5,292 bases of DNA from Candidatus Omnitrophota bacterium (GTDB taxonomy: Bacteria; Omnitrophota; Gorgyraeia; Duberdicusellales; 4484-171): assembly GCA_030601015.1 (NCBI GenBank), contig JAUVUO010000102.1:1-5292 (forward strand), given 5' to 3'. Made by a program: the position numbers and the translations under genes. Below the pieces are notes generated by a model, which worked only from the letters and a program-made list of their open reading frames with translations, had not been told where the DNA came from and did not search any database. Each line of letters opens with the position of its first letter. The stretch's first letter is position 1. Shown here piece after piece: positions 5,104 through 5,292 of this stretch.

Positions 5104-5292
5104 TGACCTTCCTTGTTTTCATTTAAAATTTTTAATCGACTCTCCTCTTTTGTGCATAAAAAATTATAAATCAGTGCTAGAAATAAGGCAAATATAATCA
5201 ATCCAAAACCATAAACCACTGCTATATTTAATCCGCCAAAAATAATTTTCTCCATTACTACCGGTTTGACAATATTAATTACAACAAATCCA
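5100..5292 (-). CDS. DUF485 (YjcH-like) small membrane protein, C-terminal part
   Basis: The frame enters at the window edge (first whole codon at 5291) and ends at TGA 5100-5102, giving 63 residues. It contains the hydrophobic helix YGFGLIIFALFLALIYNF (27-44), followed by a charged tail, CTKEESRLKILNENKEGQ. The pattern of a second transmembrane helix ending in an aromatic Tyr-x-x-x-Cys/Ala-x-x-Glu-type cytoplasmic tail matches DUF485 proteins such as E. coli YjcH (104 residues). These are encoded directly before ActP-type symporters and are thought to accompany them. About 40 N-terminal residues, with the first helix, lie outside the window. The stop overlaps the symporter's ATG (ATGA), so the two are translationally coupled. 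Confidence 0.85.
   Translation of the reverse strand, partial: GFVVINIVKPVVMEKIIFGGLNIAVVYGFGLIIFALFLALIYNFLCTKEESRLKILNENKEGQ

Noticed and set aside
1..5292. tRNA, rRNA, CRISPR array, riboswitch
   Set aside because: No cloverleaf, regularly spaced repeats or recognisable aptamer core was seen by eye on either strand.

Overview
The window comes from a low-GC, Gram-negative bacterium. It encodes a signal-peptide-bearing outer-membrane lipid A deacylase-like protein, fermentation/short-chain-acid genes and dense gene packing with 4-base ATGA overlaps. The phylum cannot be fixed from the sequence. An anaerobe of a treponeme-, Elusimicrobiota- or Omnitrophota-like kind would fit, but this is a guess. 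All convincing genes lie on the minus strand.

Layout, left to right. Bases 1-378 hold no convincing gene. They contain an 18-base palindrome at the left edge, a small hairpin with a T run (158-180) and a large 16-bp perfect inverted repeat (279-325). Bases 379-2563 are a compact three-gene operon read leftwards: a PagL-type lipid A deacylase homologue (2009-2563), an ArgA-like GNAT acetyltransferase (1557-2012) and a short/branched-chain acyl-CoA dehydrogenase (379-1542). A sigma-70-type promoter (TTGACA, 17 bp, TAAAAT) stands before the first gene. A run of eight Gs sits directly against its start codon.

Bases 2564-3174 are intergenic. Besides the operon promoter they hold a T-loop hairpin, a 44-base purine tract with a tandem 11-base repeat, and a 229-bp relic with inverted GGGGTC...TCTGTAATT ends. 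The relic encloses the last ~57 codons of a helix-turn-helix protein, probably the tail of a REP-associated (Y1/IS200-like) transposase that has lost its catalytic domain.

Bases 3175-5292 carry an ActP-type sodium:solute symporter (3175-5103) with an unusual ~185-residue extracytoplasmic insertion. It is translationally coupled to the C-terminus of a DUF485 (YjcH-like) membrane protein cut by the window's right edge.

Functionally, a DUF485/symporter pair normally imports acetate or another short monocarboxylate. The acyl-CoA dehydrogenase oxidises or forms short acyl-CoAs, and the GNAT enzyme probably makes N-acetylglutamate for arginine synthesis. The deacylase would remodel the cell surface. 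The most interesting points are the possible phase-variable G8 tract controlling the operon's first gene, the Glu-to-Asp change at the deacylase's expected catalytic acid, the symporter insertion, and the decayed transposon remnant. No wholly new multi-gene system is evident.
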